Below, one piece after another: positions 14,630 through 20,883 of a DNA stretch of 24,613 bases (positions are counted from its first letter, which is position 1; every line of letters begins with the position of its first letter). A program made the translations under genes and the position numbers. The DNA is from JBHIFE01 sp046760985 (lineage in GTDB: Bacteria; Chloroflexota; Dehalococcoidia; Dehalococcoidales; RBG-16-60-22), in contig JBHIFE010000010.1 of assembly GCA_046760985.1 (NCBI GenBank), positions 1-24,613 of the forward strand, written 5' to 3'. The notes beneath the pieces are model-generated. The model saw only the letters and a program-made list of their open reading frames with translations, was not told the origin of the DNA and ran no database searches.

Positions 14630-15934
14630 CTATAATTTGCCTAGAAGCTCTACTAACCTATCTATCTCCTGTTTGCTGTTTACCTCGGTGACACAGAGCA
14701 GCAGGCTATTATCCATAATGTGACTGATATCCAAACCGCCGATTATCCTGTTCTGGTAAAGTGCTTGGTTAATCTGGCGGGGTGCCACTGGACAGCGCAC
14801 GACAAATTCCTTAAAGAAAGGCTGCTGGAAAGGAAGGGTGTATCCTTTGAGCTTGCTAATAGCCTCGGCAGCATAGTGAGCCTTGTGGTAGCATAGCTCG
14901 GCTACCTGGCGGAGTCCTCTTTTGCCCAGAGCGGCGAGGTAAACCGCTGTTGCCAGTGCTACTAGAGCTTCGTTGGTGCAGATATTGGATGTCGCCCGCT
15001 CCCGTCTAATGTGCTGTTCCCGGGTTGCCATGGTCAGTACATATCCCGGCTTACCATCAACATCCACCGTCTTACCAACAACCCTGCCGGGCATCTGCCG
15101 TAAGTATTCCATGCGGCAGGTGAAAATGCCCAGACCTGGTCCGCCAAAGCTTATCGGACTGCCCAGTGCCTGTCCCTCAGCGACAACAATATCCGCCCCG
15201 TAATCACCCGGCGGCTTAAACATCCCGAGAGAAATCGGGTCAGCGGCGACGATGAGCAAGGCGCCAATCTTATGCGCTTTCTGAACATATGTCTCCATAT
15301 CCTCAAAATAGCCAAAGAAATTGGGCTGTTGAACTATTAAACCGGCGCAGTCTGAAGACAAACCATCTAAGTTTGGTTCTATCTTCTCTAGGGAAATATC
15401 GTGACCACTGACATAGACATCTACCACTTCATGGTACCTCGGGTTTAGCGTTGATAGTGCGGCGACTTTTTTCCTGGCTGTAATTCGGCATGCCATTAGT
15501 GCAGCTTCAGCCGCTGCGGTGCTGCCGTCATACATCCCGGCATTGCTCACTTCCATTCCAGTGAGTTGACAGACCAGCGACTGGTACTCGTAGATAGTCT
15601 GTAGCGTACCTTGGCTTGCCTCTGCCTGATATGGGGTGTAAGCGGTGTAAAACTCGCTGCGACTAGTAATATGACCAACTACACTGGGAATAAAGTGCCG
15701 GTAATAGCCTGCCCCCAGGAAACAGGTGTAATCATCCAGGTCTGCATTACGGTTTGATAGCTGACGAAGCTCTTCTTTAAGTTCTAGCTCAGAGAGCGGC
15801 GGTGGTAGTTTGAATGGGACGTTACGGAATTTTTCAGGTATGTCCTGAAATAGTTCTTCAATAGAGCTAACGCCGATATCTCGCAGCATGCTAATCCGGT
15901 CGGCATCAGTGTTGGGTAAGTAAGGCAATGGCAT
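14630..15934 (-). CDS. gcvPA: Glycine dehydrogenase (decarboxylating) subunit 1
   Basis: This is the non-PLP partner subunit of the split P protein. From this ATG the product is 434 residues: MPLPYLPNTDADRISMLRDIGV at the start (family-typical), then FLGAGYYRHFIPSVVGHITSRSEFYTAYTPYQAEASQGTLQTIYEYQSLVCQLTGMEVSNAGMYDGSTAAAEA-type segments (given here as consecutive conserved blocks), and RATSNICTNEALVALA near residue 320. A start at 15994 is possible but would overlap gcvH by 47 bp. The chosen ATG is 13 bp after the gcvH stop and has GGAG six bases upstream. It lies between gcvH and gcvPB, as in many split-P operons. Confidence 0.95.
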   Translation of the reverse strand: MPLPYLPNTDADRISMLRDIGVSSIEELFQDIPEKFRNVPFKLPPPLSELELKEELRQLSNRNADLDDYTCFLGAGYYRHFIPSVVGHITSRSEFYTAYTPYQAEASQGTLQTIYEYQSLVCQLTGMEVSNAGMYDGSTAAAEAALMACRITARKKVAALSTLNPRYHEVVDVYVSGHDISLEKIEPNLDGLSSDCAGLIVQQPNFFGYFEDMETYVQKAHKIGALLIVAADPISLGMFKPPGDYGADIVVAEGQALGSPISFGGPGLGIFTCRMEYLRQMPGRVVGKTVDVDGKPGYVLTMATREQHIRRERATSNICTNEALVALATAVYLAALGKRGLRQVAELCYHKAHYAAEAISKLKGYTLPFQQPFFKEFVVRCPVAPRQINQALYQNRIIGGLDISHIMDNSLLLCVTEVNSKQEIDRLVELLGKL

Positions 15935-15947
15935 TAAATACTCCGAC

Positions 15948-16352
15948 TTATTCTGAGCCTTCTTCTTGGGATAATTTGGCTTCAAGTTTATCATACTCGT
16001 TGCTATCCATTAGGGCATCAAGTTCTGAGGGCTTACTTAATTCTAACCTAACCAGCCAGCCAGCTCCATAAGGGTCTTGATTTACTAGCTGGGGCTCGTC
16101 TATGACAGTCCGGTTAACTTCCAGTACCTGCCCGCTAACCGGTGAGAAAATATCGGAAACCGCTTTCACTGATTCTACCTCACCCATCTTCTGGAACTGC
16201 TCTACCTGGGTGCCTTGGGCGGGCAAATCAAGGTAAACGATATCGCCTAGCTGAGTTTGGGCATAGTTGGTAAGCCCCATCTTCCCCTTATTCCCGGACT
16301 CAGGGCAAATCCATTCATGTTCCTTGGTGTATTTATATTCTTTTGGGTTCAT
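15948..16352 (-). CDS. gcvH: Glycine cleavage system H protein
   Basis: GcvH is the lipoyl shuttle protein that carries the aminomethyl group from the P protein to the T protein and its reduced lipoyl arm to E3. The 134-residue product has KYTKEHEWI at the N-terminus, GDIVYLDLPAQGTQV, and the lipoylation site GEVESVKAVSDIFSPVSG (Lys63 in this numbering). The C-terminal NQDPYGAGWLVRLEL is also typical. Two adjacent ATGs exist (16355 and 16352). The second was chosen because the GAGGAGGG Shine-Dalgarno is only two bases from the first but about five from the second. It is the first gene after the glycine riboswitch and terminator. T protein (gcvT) is not encoded in the window. Confidence 0.95.
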   Translation of the reverse strand: MNPKEYKYTKEHEWICPESGNKGKMGLTNYAQTQLGDIVYLDLPAQGTQVEQFQKMGEVESVKAVSDIFSPVSGQVLEVNRTVIDEPQLVNQDPYGAGWLVRLELSKPSELDALMDSNEYDKLEAKLSQEEGSE

Positions 16353-16402
16353 CATACCCTCCTCATTGGTAAAATCGTTTGTCAGCTATGTAAGGAGTAT
16401 AC

Positions 16403-16441
16403 CAAAATCAAAAAGGGCAATCAGCATTAAACAGATTGCCC
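16403..16441 (-). terminator. Riboswitch-controlled intrinsic terminator upstream of gcvH
   Basis: On the minus strand GGGCAATC (16441-16434), an 11-base loop and GATTGCCC (16422-16415) form a perfect 8-bp stem followed by TTTTTGATTTTTG. The first two bases of the 5' stem (16441-16440) are also the end of the aptamer-2 P1 strand CAGAGG, so the terminator and the ligand-stabilised P1 compete. Glycine binding should therefore disfavour termination and switch gcvH and downstream genes on. Confidence 0.85.
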
Positions 16442-16521
16442 TCTGTCTTTTTACCTGAGAGATTGTCCGTTACCTTACGGACTTACCCCTTCGGTGACCC
16501 ACCCCCGGGTCTCTCCAGAGG
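16440..16521 (-). promoter_or_regulatory. Glycine riboswitch, aptamer 2
   Basis: Read on the minus strand, the element has P1 CCTCTG (16521-16516) pairing with CAGAGG (16445-16440), GGAGAGACCC, the conserved CACCGAAGGGGTAAG, and CTCTCAGGTAAAAAGAC. These are the conserved blocks of the gcvT-type glycine aptamer. It follows aptamer 1 by a short linker, the tandem arrangement known for this class. Confidence 0.93.
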
Positions 16522-16532
16522 TTTTGCCAACG

Positions 16533-16619
16533 CCAGTCCTTTTGCCTGAGAGTTTCGAGACACTGGCTTATACCGGTCTCTTTCCCCTTCGGCTCCCTAT
16601 ATAGGGTCTCTCCTGACTT
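16533..16619 (-). promoter_or_regulatory. Glycine riboswitch, aptamer 1
   Basis: Read on the minus strand, AGTCAGGAGAGACCC is followed by AGCCGAAGGGGAAAGAG and by CTCTCAGGCAAAAGGACT, the conserved core of the glycine aptamer. AGTC (16618-16615) and GACT (16538-16535) can pair as P1. The element begins at about the predicted transcription start, so the whole leader is essentially riboswitch. Confidence 0.95.
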
Positions 16620-16628
16620 TGGGATTTA

Positions 16629-16657
16629 CTTATAGCATATCTAGCCATAGTTGTCAA
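16629..16657 (-). promoter_or_regulatory. Sigma70 promoter of the gcvH-gcvPA-gcvPB-lpd-lipB-lipA operon
   Basis: On the minus strand TTGACA (16657-16652), a 17-bp spacer and TATAAG (16634-16629) give a near-perfect housekeeping promoter. Predicted initiation near 16622 places the start just before the first glycine aptamer. Confidence 0.88.
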
Positions 16658-16769
16658 GCCTAGGGTATGACAGGTTCTGTTCGTCGGTTATATTTATATT
16701 TTGGCTTGAATACAGGCATAGGAGGTGTGTTATTATTCTCATAGTTCCAAATAATGGAAGGTGAGTGTT

Positions 16770-16973
16770 ATGTCTATGGATGGCAGGAACTTAGAGAGGA
16801 AATGGAATCTTTTTGGTTGGGTTCTTTTTGTAATGTGTGCTGGTTTCTTCATAGCCTCAGCTGTTAAATCTAATGATAACTGGGGACTCGTTGGTAGCAT
16901 CATTTTTATGGGTGCCTGCGTGGTCTTCATCATTCCCTTGGTGACCAAAGGGAATCGACGTGAGGATAGTTAA
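16770..16973 (+). CDS. Small two-helix membrane protein, unknown function
   Basis: The 67-residue product has a short charged N-terminus (MDGRNLERKWN), a hydrophobic helix (about FGWVLFVMCAGFFIASAV), a short polar loop (KSNDNWG) and a second helix (LVGSIIFMGACVVFIIPLV), ending in a basic and acidic tail. A GGAAGGTGAG Shine-Dalgarno lies five bases before this ATG, so it was preferred over the GTG at 16761. I do not recognise the family. It is divergent from the gcv operon and followed by a long gene-free stretch, so it is probably monocistronic. A weak promoter candidate is TTGAAT (16706-16711) with TATTAT (16731-16736), spacer 19 bp. Confidence 0.65.
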   Translation: MSMDGRNLERKWNLFGWVLFVMCAGFFIASAVKSNDNWGLVGSIIFMGACVVFIIPLVTKGNRREDS

Positions 16974-17504
16974 TACTGATGCTCTAGCATTCATTGGAAT
17001 CTAACCCCTGCTCTCAAGCCTACAGCTCCGTAGCACAATTAGTGCCCGAGGTGAGTTAGCTGACACAAAAGTCAGTTTGTTTCAATTTCGGTAACCTCAT
17101 AACGTATTACTTGGATAACTCACTATAGCAACTTTGGATGCCACATGGATAGCCAAATATTTCTGTATTTCCCCACAACCTTTGGACATAAGTTAAGCTG
17201 CTATATTTACTCTTTGTCCCTCCTTGCCCCAAAACAAACCTTTGTCCCACTAATTGTCCCTTACCAGGGTTGACTAACCATGGAATCTTTGATAAAACAA
17301 TAAGGCGTTTCGGAATATGCTCAATAAAGCTATGGTAAAAATTTGAGAGGTTTTGGTTGGCCTAGCCATGAGAAAAACTAGCGCCAGACGTTTTGTTCTC
17401 CCTCGTCTTTACTTCACCTTTCCCGCTCGGTTGTCAATTTCTCCCTTAAACTGTGCAGGCTACTCTTCCACAGTTACGTGGCTAAAGCGAAAAGGCAAGA
17501 GCTA
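16974..17504. other. Gene-free region between the small membrane protein and proV
   Basis: No convincing coding sequence or RNA gene was found in these 531 bp. Visible elements are a weak hairpin CTGAC-ACAAAA-GTCAG followed by TTTGTTTC (17060-17083), which might terminate the small gene. There are also three direct TTGTCCC copies (17214-17220, 17242-17248, 17254-17260); a promoter-like TTGACT (17270-17275), 17 bp, TAAAAC (17293-17298); and a dyad just before the proV start. The length suggests a regulated transporter promoter or a decayed gene; the sequence does not decide. Confidence 0.5.
17449..17475. repeat. 27-bp dyad upstream of proV
   Basis: AACTGTG (17449-17455) and CACAGTT (17469-17475) are a perfect 7-bp inverted repeat separated by 13 bases. 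It ends 29 bases before the chosen proV ATG. It could be an operator half-site pair or a leader hairpin; no regulator gene is adjacent. Confidence 0.4.
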
Positions 17505-18728
17505 ATGAGTGAAGTGGAAAACCCCGGGGTGAAAATTTCATGCCAAAATGTGTGGAAGATCTTCGGTCCTGACCCACAACACGCCCTCAGTCTCATAAAG
17601 GATGACATGACCAAAGAGGAAGTACAGGAACAAACCGGTCATGTTATCGCGGTGAGAGACGTCTCCTTTGATGTCAATGAAGGTGAAGTGTTTGTGGTTA
17701 TGGGATTGTCTGGTAGTGGCAAGTCCACCCTGGTTCGCTGTCTCAACCGACTCATGGAACCCACCAAGGGGAAGATTTTAATTGATGGGGTAGACCTTGC
17801 CAGCATGGATGAGAAAGAACTCAGGATGACCCGGCGCCACAAGATATCCATGGTATTCCAGCAGTTCGCCTTATTTCCTCACCGCTCGGTGATTGACAAT
17901 GTAGCCTATGGGCTTGAGGTGCAAGGCATGGATAAAGCGAACCGACGCCAACGAGCACTGGAAGTACTTGATATGGTGGGGCTCAAGGGCTGGGGGAACA
18001 ACTATCCTGATGAGCTTAGTGGCGGTATGCAGCAGCGAGTCGGGCTGGCGCGGGCACTCACCGTTGACCCAGAGATTTTGCTTATGGATGAGCCGTTTAG
18101 TGCTCTAGATCCCCTGATTCGCCGCCAGATGCAGGACGAATTTCTCCACCTGATAACTGAAGTCCATAAGACTATTGTGTTCATCACCCATGACCTTGGT
18201 GAAGCACTCAAGCTGGGCGAACGAGTTGCCATCATGAAGGATGGTCAAATCGTTCAGCTGGGCAGCCCTGAAGAGATAGTAATCGTTCCTGCCGATGAGT
18301 ATGTGACCGAGTTTGTCCGTGATGTGCCCCGGGGCAAAGTTGTCCCGGTGAGAAATATCATGAAGGAGCCTGAGGTTACCCTGTACAGCTGGCAGGGACC
18401 CAAGGTAGCCTTGCATGAAATGAGGGAAAAAGACGTGCCGTATGCCTTTATTATGGATCCGGGGAGACGGCTGAGGGGGGTTATCACCTTGGATGAGGCA
18501 AGACAGGCAATAAGGAAAGGGGTCGCCCGGCTGAGTAAGATGGTGAAAGGGAACGCCCTTCAAATCAGGCCAGACCAACCGATTGAAGAGGTAATACCAT
18601 TGGCAGCTACCAGTGACAACCCGGTAGCAGTAATTGACGAAGACGAAAGGCTTATTGGAGAAGTACCACGTACAGAACTATTATTGGGTATGGCTGGAGA
18701 GGAGAAAGGTAATGAGAGTGAACAGTAA
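17505..18728 (+). CDS. proV: Glycine betaine/proline-type ABC transporter ATP-binding protein
   Basis: The 407-residue product is the ATPase of an OpuA/ProU-type osmolyte importer. It has Walker A GLSGSGKST (67-75), the Q-loop VFQQFALFPHRSV, the signature LSGGMQQRVGLARAL, Walker B ILLMDEPFSALDPL and the switch His in FITHDLGEA. The C-terminal third (from about VRNIMKEPEV) forms two CBS modules, which in OpuA sense ionic strength. The N-terminal NVWKIFGPDPQHAL is typical of the family. A GTG at 17478 would add nine residues; ATG 17505 was preferred for its AAAGG nine bases upstream and because it starts at the family N-terminus. It overlaps proW by 17 bp. Confidence 0.93.
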   Translation: MSEVENPGVKISCQNVWKIFGPDPQHALSLIKDDMTKEEVQEQTGHVIAVRDVSFDVNEGEVFVVMGLSGSGKSTLVRCLNRLMEPTKGKILIDGVDLASMDEKELRMTRRHKISMVFQQFALFPHRSVIDNVAYGLEVQGMDKANRRQRALEVLDMVGLKGWGNNYPDELSGGMQQRVGLARALTVDPEILLMDEPFSALDPLIRRQMQDEFLHLITEVHKTIVFITHDLGEALKLGERVAIMKDGQIVQLGSPEEIVIVPADEYVTEFVRDVPRGKVVPVRNIMKEPEVTLYSWQGPKVALHEMREKDVPYAFIMDPGRRLRGVITLDEARQAIRKGVARLSKMVKGNALQIRPDQPIEEVIPLAATSDNPVAVIDEDERLIGEVPRTELLLGMAGEEKGNESEQ

Positions 18729-19689
18729 ACCTCCAAGCAAATTTGCTCAAAAGCTTAGACAGCGTCCAATTTTGCGGTGGCTGTTCTGGCTCGGGGCGGG
18801 TGGGCTTATTTTGCTATTTGGCTGGCTTTTCAATAGTTATAGGGGAGGCTTCTACTTCTTGCCTGTGGATACCTGGGTAAACATTGGGGTGGACTGGCTC
18901 ATAATCAATCTGGCAGTACTGTTTGATGGCATCAAATTAGCTACCCGAACGGTGCTGAACAACCTGGAGGCGTTTTTACTCTGGTTGCCTTGGTGGTCAG
19001 TGCTGGCATTGATCATATTGTTGGCGTGGCGGCTGGCTGGCAGGCGCGTGGCGATATTCACTGGCGCCGCCATGTACTTCATCGGCATGCTCGAGCTATG
19101 GGACCTATGCATGTCCACCCTAGCCCTTATCGCCACCGCCGTACTGATTTCAGTGGTATTAGGGATTCCTACCGGGATACTGGCTGCCCGTAGCGACCGC
19201 GTAGATAACATGGTGCGACCGGTACTGGATGTCATGCAGACCATGCCCGCCTTTGTCTATCTCATCCCCGCTCTGATGTTTTTTGGTATCGGCAAGGTAC
19301 CTGGGGTGATGGCTACCGTAATCTTTGCCCTGCCCCCGGCAGTGCGGCTGACCAACCTAGGCATCAGGCAGGTACGTGCCGACTTGATTGAGGCTGCCCA
19401 TACTTTCGGCTCGACAAACTTCCAGCTCCTGTTCAAGGTGCAATTACCGCTAGCGCTGCCGTCTATCATGGCTGGGATAAATCAGACCATCATGCTTTCC
19501 CTATCCATGGTGGTGTTGGCAGCAATGATTGCTGCCGGTGGCTTGGGTCGTGAGGTATTTATGGCTTTGGGACAGGTGGACATTGGTCGTGGCTTTGTAG
19601 CCGGGGTAGCCATTGTTCTTGTGGCTATGATTTTAGATAGGATTACCCAAGCTTTAGGTCAAAGGAGAGCAAGGGCAAAAGCTGCTTAG
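18712..19689 (+). CDS. proW: Glycine betaine/proline-type ABC transporter permease
   Basis: The 325-residue integral membrane protein has a long N-terminal hydrophobic region before the permease core. The core shows IPTGILAARSDRVDNMVRP, the block DVMQTMPAFVYLIPALMFFGIG, and the EAA loop EAAHTFGSTNFQLLFKVQLPLALPSIMAG that docks on the ATPase. The last helices, IMLSLSMVVLAAMIAAGGLG onward, are typical of ProW/OpuAB. The ATG at 18712 has GGAGAAAGGT directly upstream and overlaps proV; an earlier ATG at 18634 lies inside proV coding sequence and lacks support. The binding protein gene is not downstream in the same orientation but convergent, ending 25 bp away. Confidence 0.93.
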   Translation: MRVNSKPPSKFAQKLRQRPILRWLFWLGAGGLILLFGWLFNSYRGGFYFLPVDTWVNIGVDWLIINLAVLFDGIKLATRTVLNNLEAFLLWLPWWSVLALIILLAWRLAGRRVAIFTGAAMYFIGMLELWDLCMSTLALIATAVLISVVLGIPTGILAARSDRVDNMVRPVLDVMQTMPAFVYLIPALMFFGIGKVPGVMATVIFALPPAVRLTNLGIRQVRADLIEAAHTFGSTNFQLLFKVQLPLALPSIMAGINQTIMLSLSMVVLAAMIAAGGLGREVFMALGQVDIGRGFVAGVAIVLVAMILDRITQALGQRRARAKAA

Positions 19690-19714
19690 GCTAATGTGGG
19701 ATAAGGCAAACCCT

Positions 19715-20674
19715 TTACCCTTCCTGCTCCAGTGCCTCTTTTAACCATCCATTGACATCATCCTGGTGTTCTGACATCCACTCCCGGGCCATGGCTTCCA
19801 GTGTCTCGGGGGCGTCACCCTTCTCTTCTATCTCCTTCATTGACCAGGCAATATCATTACTGGTAAACCTCATCTGACGGATAATGTTAGCCGCTTCCGG
19901 ATTTGCCGCCACCCAGTCGGCATTACCGAATTTGTAGACGGTAGCTTTGCCACCCCAGATGTTTAGGGGGTCTTCTAGGATAAATATGCTCTCCCCAATC
20001 GGAAAGTCAACAAAGAATGGGTGTGGCGTATACAGGTAGAAAAGGACTGGCTCATTCTTCATCAGGTGTCCCTCAATGGCTGCCATCATCATCGCCTCCG
20101 CCCCGTACTTCTGCTCGTACATACCTTCCAGCCCATACTCCACTATCTCCTCGTCGATCATCTCGGCACACTTCCAAGCGGCATCACAGCCCAGAACATC
20201 ACCAATGCCATCACCATCAACATCAAACAGTTCGGCAAACTTCGGGTCTTTCAAATCAGCTACGCTGGTGATGCCAGTTTCCTCAGCCACCCAGGTGGGT
20301 ATCGCCCAGAACTGTAGGCAAACGTCATCTGGACTATGGGCAGTGCCATAAACAACATCCAGCCATTCTGTTGTCGCCGCATGCTCTGCCGCGAAACCGG
20401 CTTGATTCGGAAACCAGGCGTTGGTCCAGAGGTCAACCTCACCAGCTGCCATGGCTGCCCACGTTCCAGGAACGGATAGGTCGGCTATTTCTGTAGTGTA
20501 GCCGAGTTGTTCTTCCAGAAGTATCTTGGGAACGTAGATTTCCAGCCAGTCGCCTGACCAGGCGCCGGTGCCGAAAATGACATGTTTTTCTGCTTTCGGT
20601 TGAGCACACCCAGGTATTATCAGTGACAGGACAAGCACCAGCACCACTAAAGAGAATATTAATTTATGTTTCAC
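19715..20674 (-). CDS. proX: Glycine betaine/proline-type ABC transporter substrate-binding lipoprotein
   Basis: The 319-residue product has a lipoprotein signal peptide (hydrophobic core at about residues 5-20, lipobox PGC with Cys23). The body fits the OpuAC/ProX family: GTGAWSGDWLEIYVPKILLEEQLGY, AAGEVDLWTNAWFPNQ, FDVDGDGIGDVLGCDAAWKC, and LFYLYTPHPFF. Tryptophans in the first two blocks are candidates for the aromatic cage that binds quaternary ammonium compounds. It would be tethered outside the membrane and deliver ligand to ProVW. The start is GTG with AGGGAGG about ten bases upstream. It is encoded opposite to proVW with its own promoter, so the binding protein can be made at a different level. 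Exact ligand (glycine betaine, proline betaine, choline) is not determined. Confidence 0.92.
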   Translation of the reverse strand: MKHKLIFSLVVLVLVLSLIIPGCAQPKAEKHVIFGTGAWSGDWLEIYVPKILLEEQLGYTTEIADLSVPGTWAAMAAGEVDLWTNAWFPNQAGFAAEHAATTEWLDVVYGTAHSPDDVCLQFWAIPTWVAEETGITSVADLKDPKFAELFDVDGDGIGDVLGCDAAWKCAEMIDEEIVEYGLEGMYEQKYGAEAMMMAAIEGHLMKNEPVLFYLYTPHPFFVDFPIGESIFILEDPLNIWGGKATVYKFGNADWVAANPEAANIIRQMRFTSNDIAWSMKEIEEKGDAPETLEAMAREWMSEHQDDVNGWLKEALEQEG

Positions 20675-20704
20675 GACAATAAAACCTCCCTAAAAAATTA
20701 TTAA

Positions 20705-20723
20705 TCCCGTAGCATATACGGGA
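20705..20723 (-). other. Perfect 5'-leader hairpin of proX
   Basis: TCCCGTA (20705-20711), a 5-base loop and TACGGGA (20717-20723) form a 7-bp perfect stem located at the predicted 5' end of the proX transcript. On the minus strand it is followed by TTAATAATTTTTT and then the AGGGAGG Shine-Dalgarno. It could stabilise the mRNA or act as a leader attenuator. Confidence 0.55.
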
Positions 20724-20731
20724 CTTGTTGC

Positions 20732-20760
20732 ATATTAAAGGACTTTTTCCTTCTTGTCAA
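20732..20760 (-). promoter_or_regulatory. Sigma70-type promoter of proX
   Basis: On the minus strand TTGACA (20760-20755), a 17-bp spacer and TAATAT (20737-20732). The -35 is perfect, the -10 matches four of six bases. Predicted initiation near 20725 is immediately before the hairpin. Confidence 0.65.
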
Positions 20761-20841
20761 CCCCTCCCTGAGTCAAGTCAGGTAAATTTTCTCACCATGT
20801 CTCTCAGAAAATTAGTCAGCCAAGCGGTAGAAACTACCACC

Positions 20842-20870
20842 TTCACAAGAAGGCTTGTTTTTGTTAAAAT
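20842..20870 (+). promoter_or_regulatory. Promoter of the giant activase gene, near-leaderless
   Basis: TTCACA (20842-20847), a 17-bp spacer and TAAAAT (20865-20870) match consensus at five of six bases each. The -10 ends 13 bases before the ATG at 20884, giving a leader of only about six nt, and no Shine-Dalgarno is present. A small palindrome GGTAG-AAA-CTACC (20826-20838) sits just upstream of the -35. Confidence 0.6.
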
Positions 20871-20883
20871 CATAATCATTAAA

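Noticed and set aside
17358..17368. Short palindrome TGGC-CTA-GCCA
   Set aside because: An 11-bp symmetric stretch is expected by chance in a window of this size and has no positional support.
16974..17477. Degraded mobile element or integrase attachment site upstream of proV
   Set aside because: No terminal inverted repeats, target-site duplication, tRNA end or recognisable transposase or integrase codons could be found.
18105..18578. 157-codon minus-strand open frame opposite proV
   Set aside because: It is antisense to the conserved ATPase and CBS region and shows no recognisable domain.
19698..19720. Inverted repeat GGGATAAGG / CCTTTACCC between proW and proX as a bidirectional terminator
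   Set aside because: The stem has a two-base internal mismatch, no U-tract on either strand, and overlaps the proX stop codon; too weak to call.
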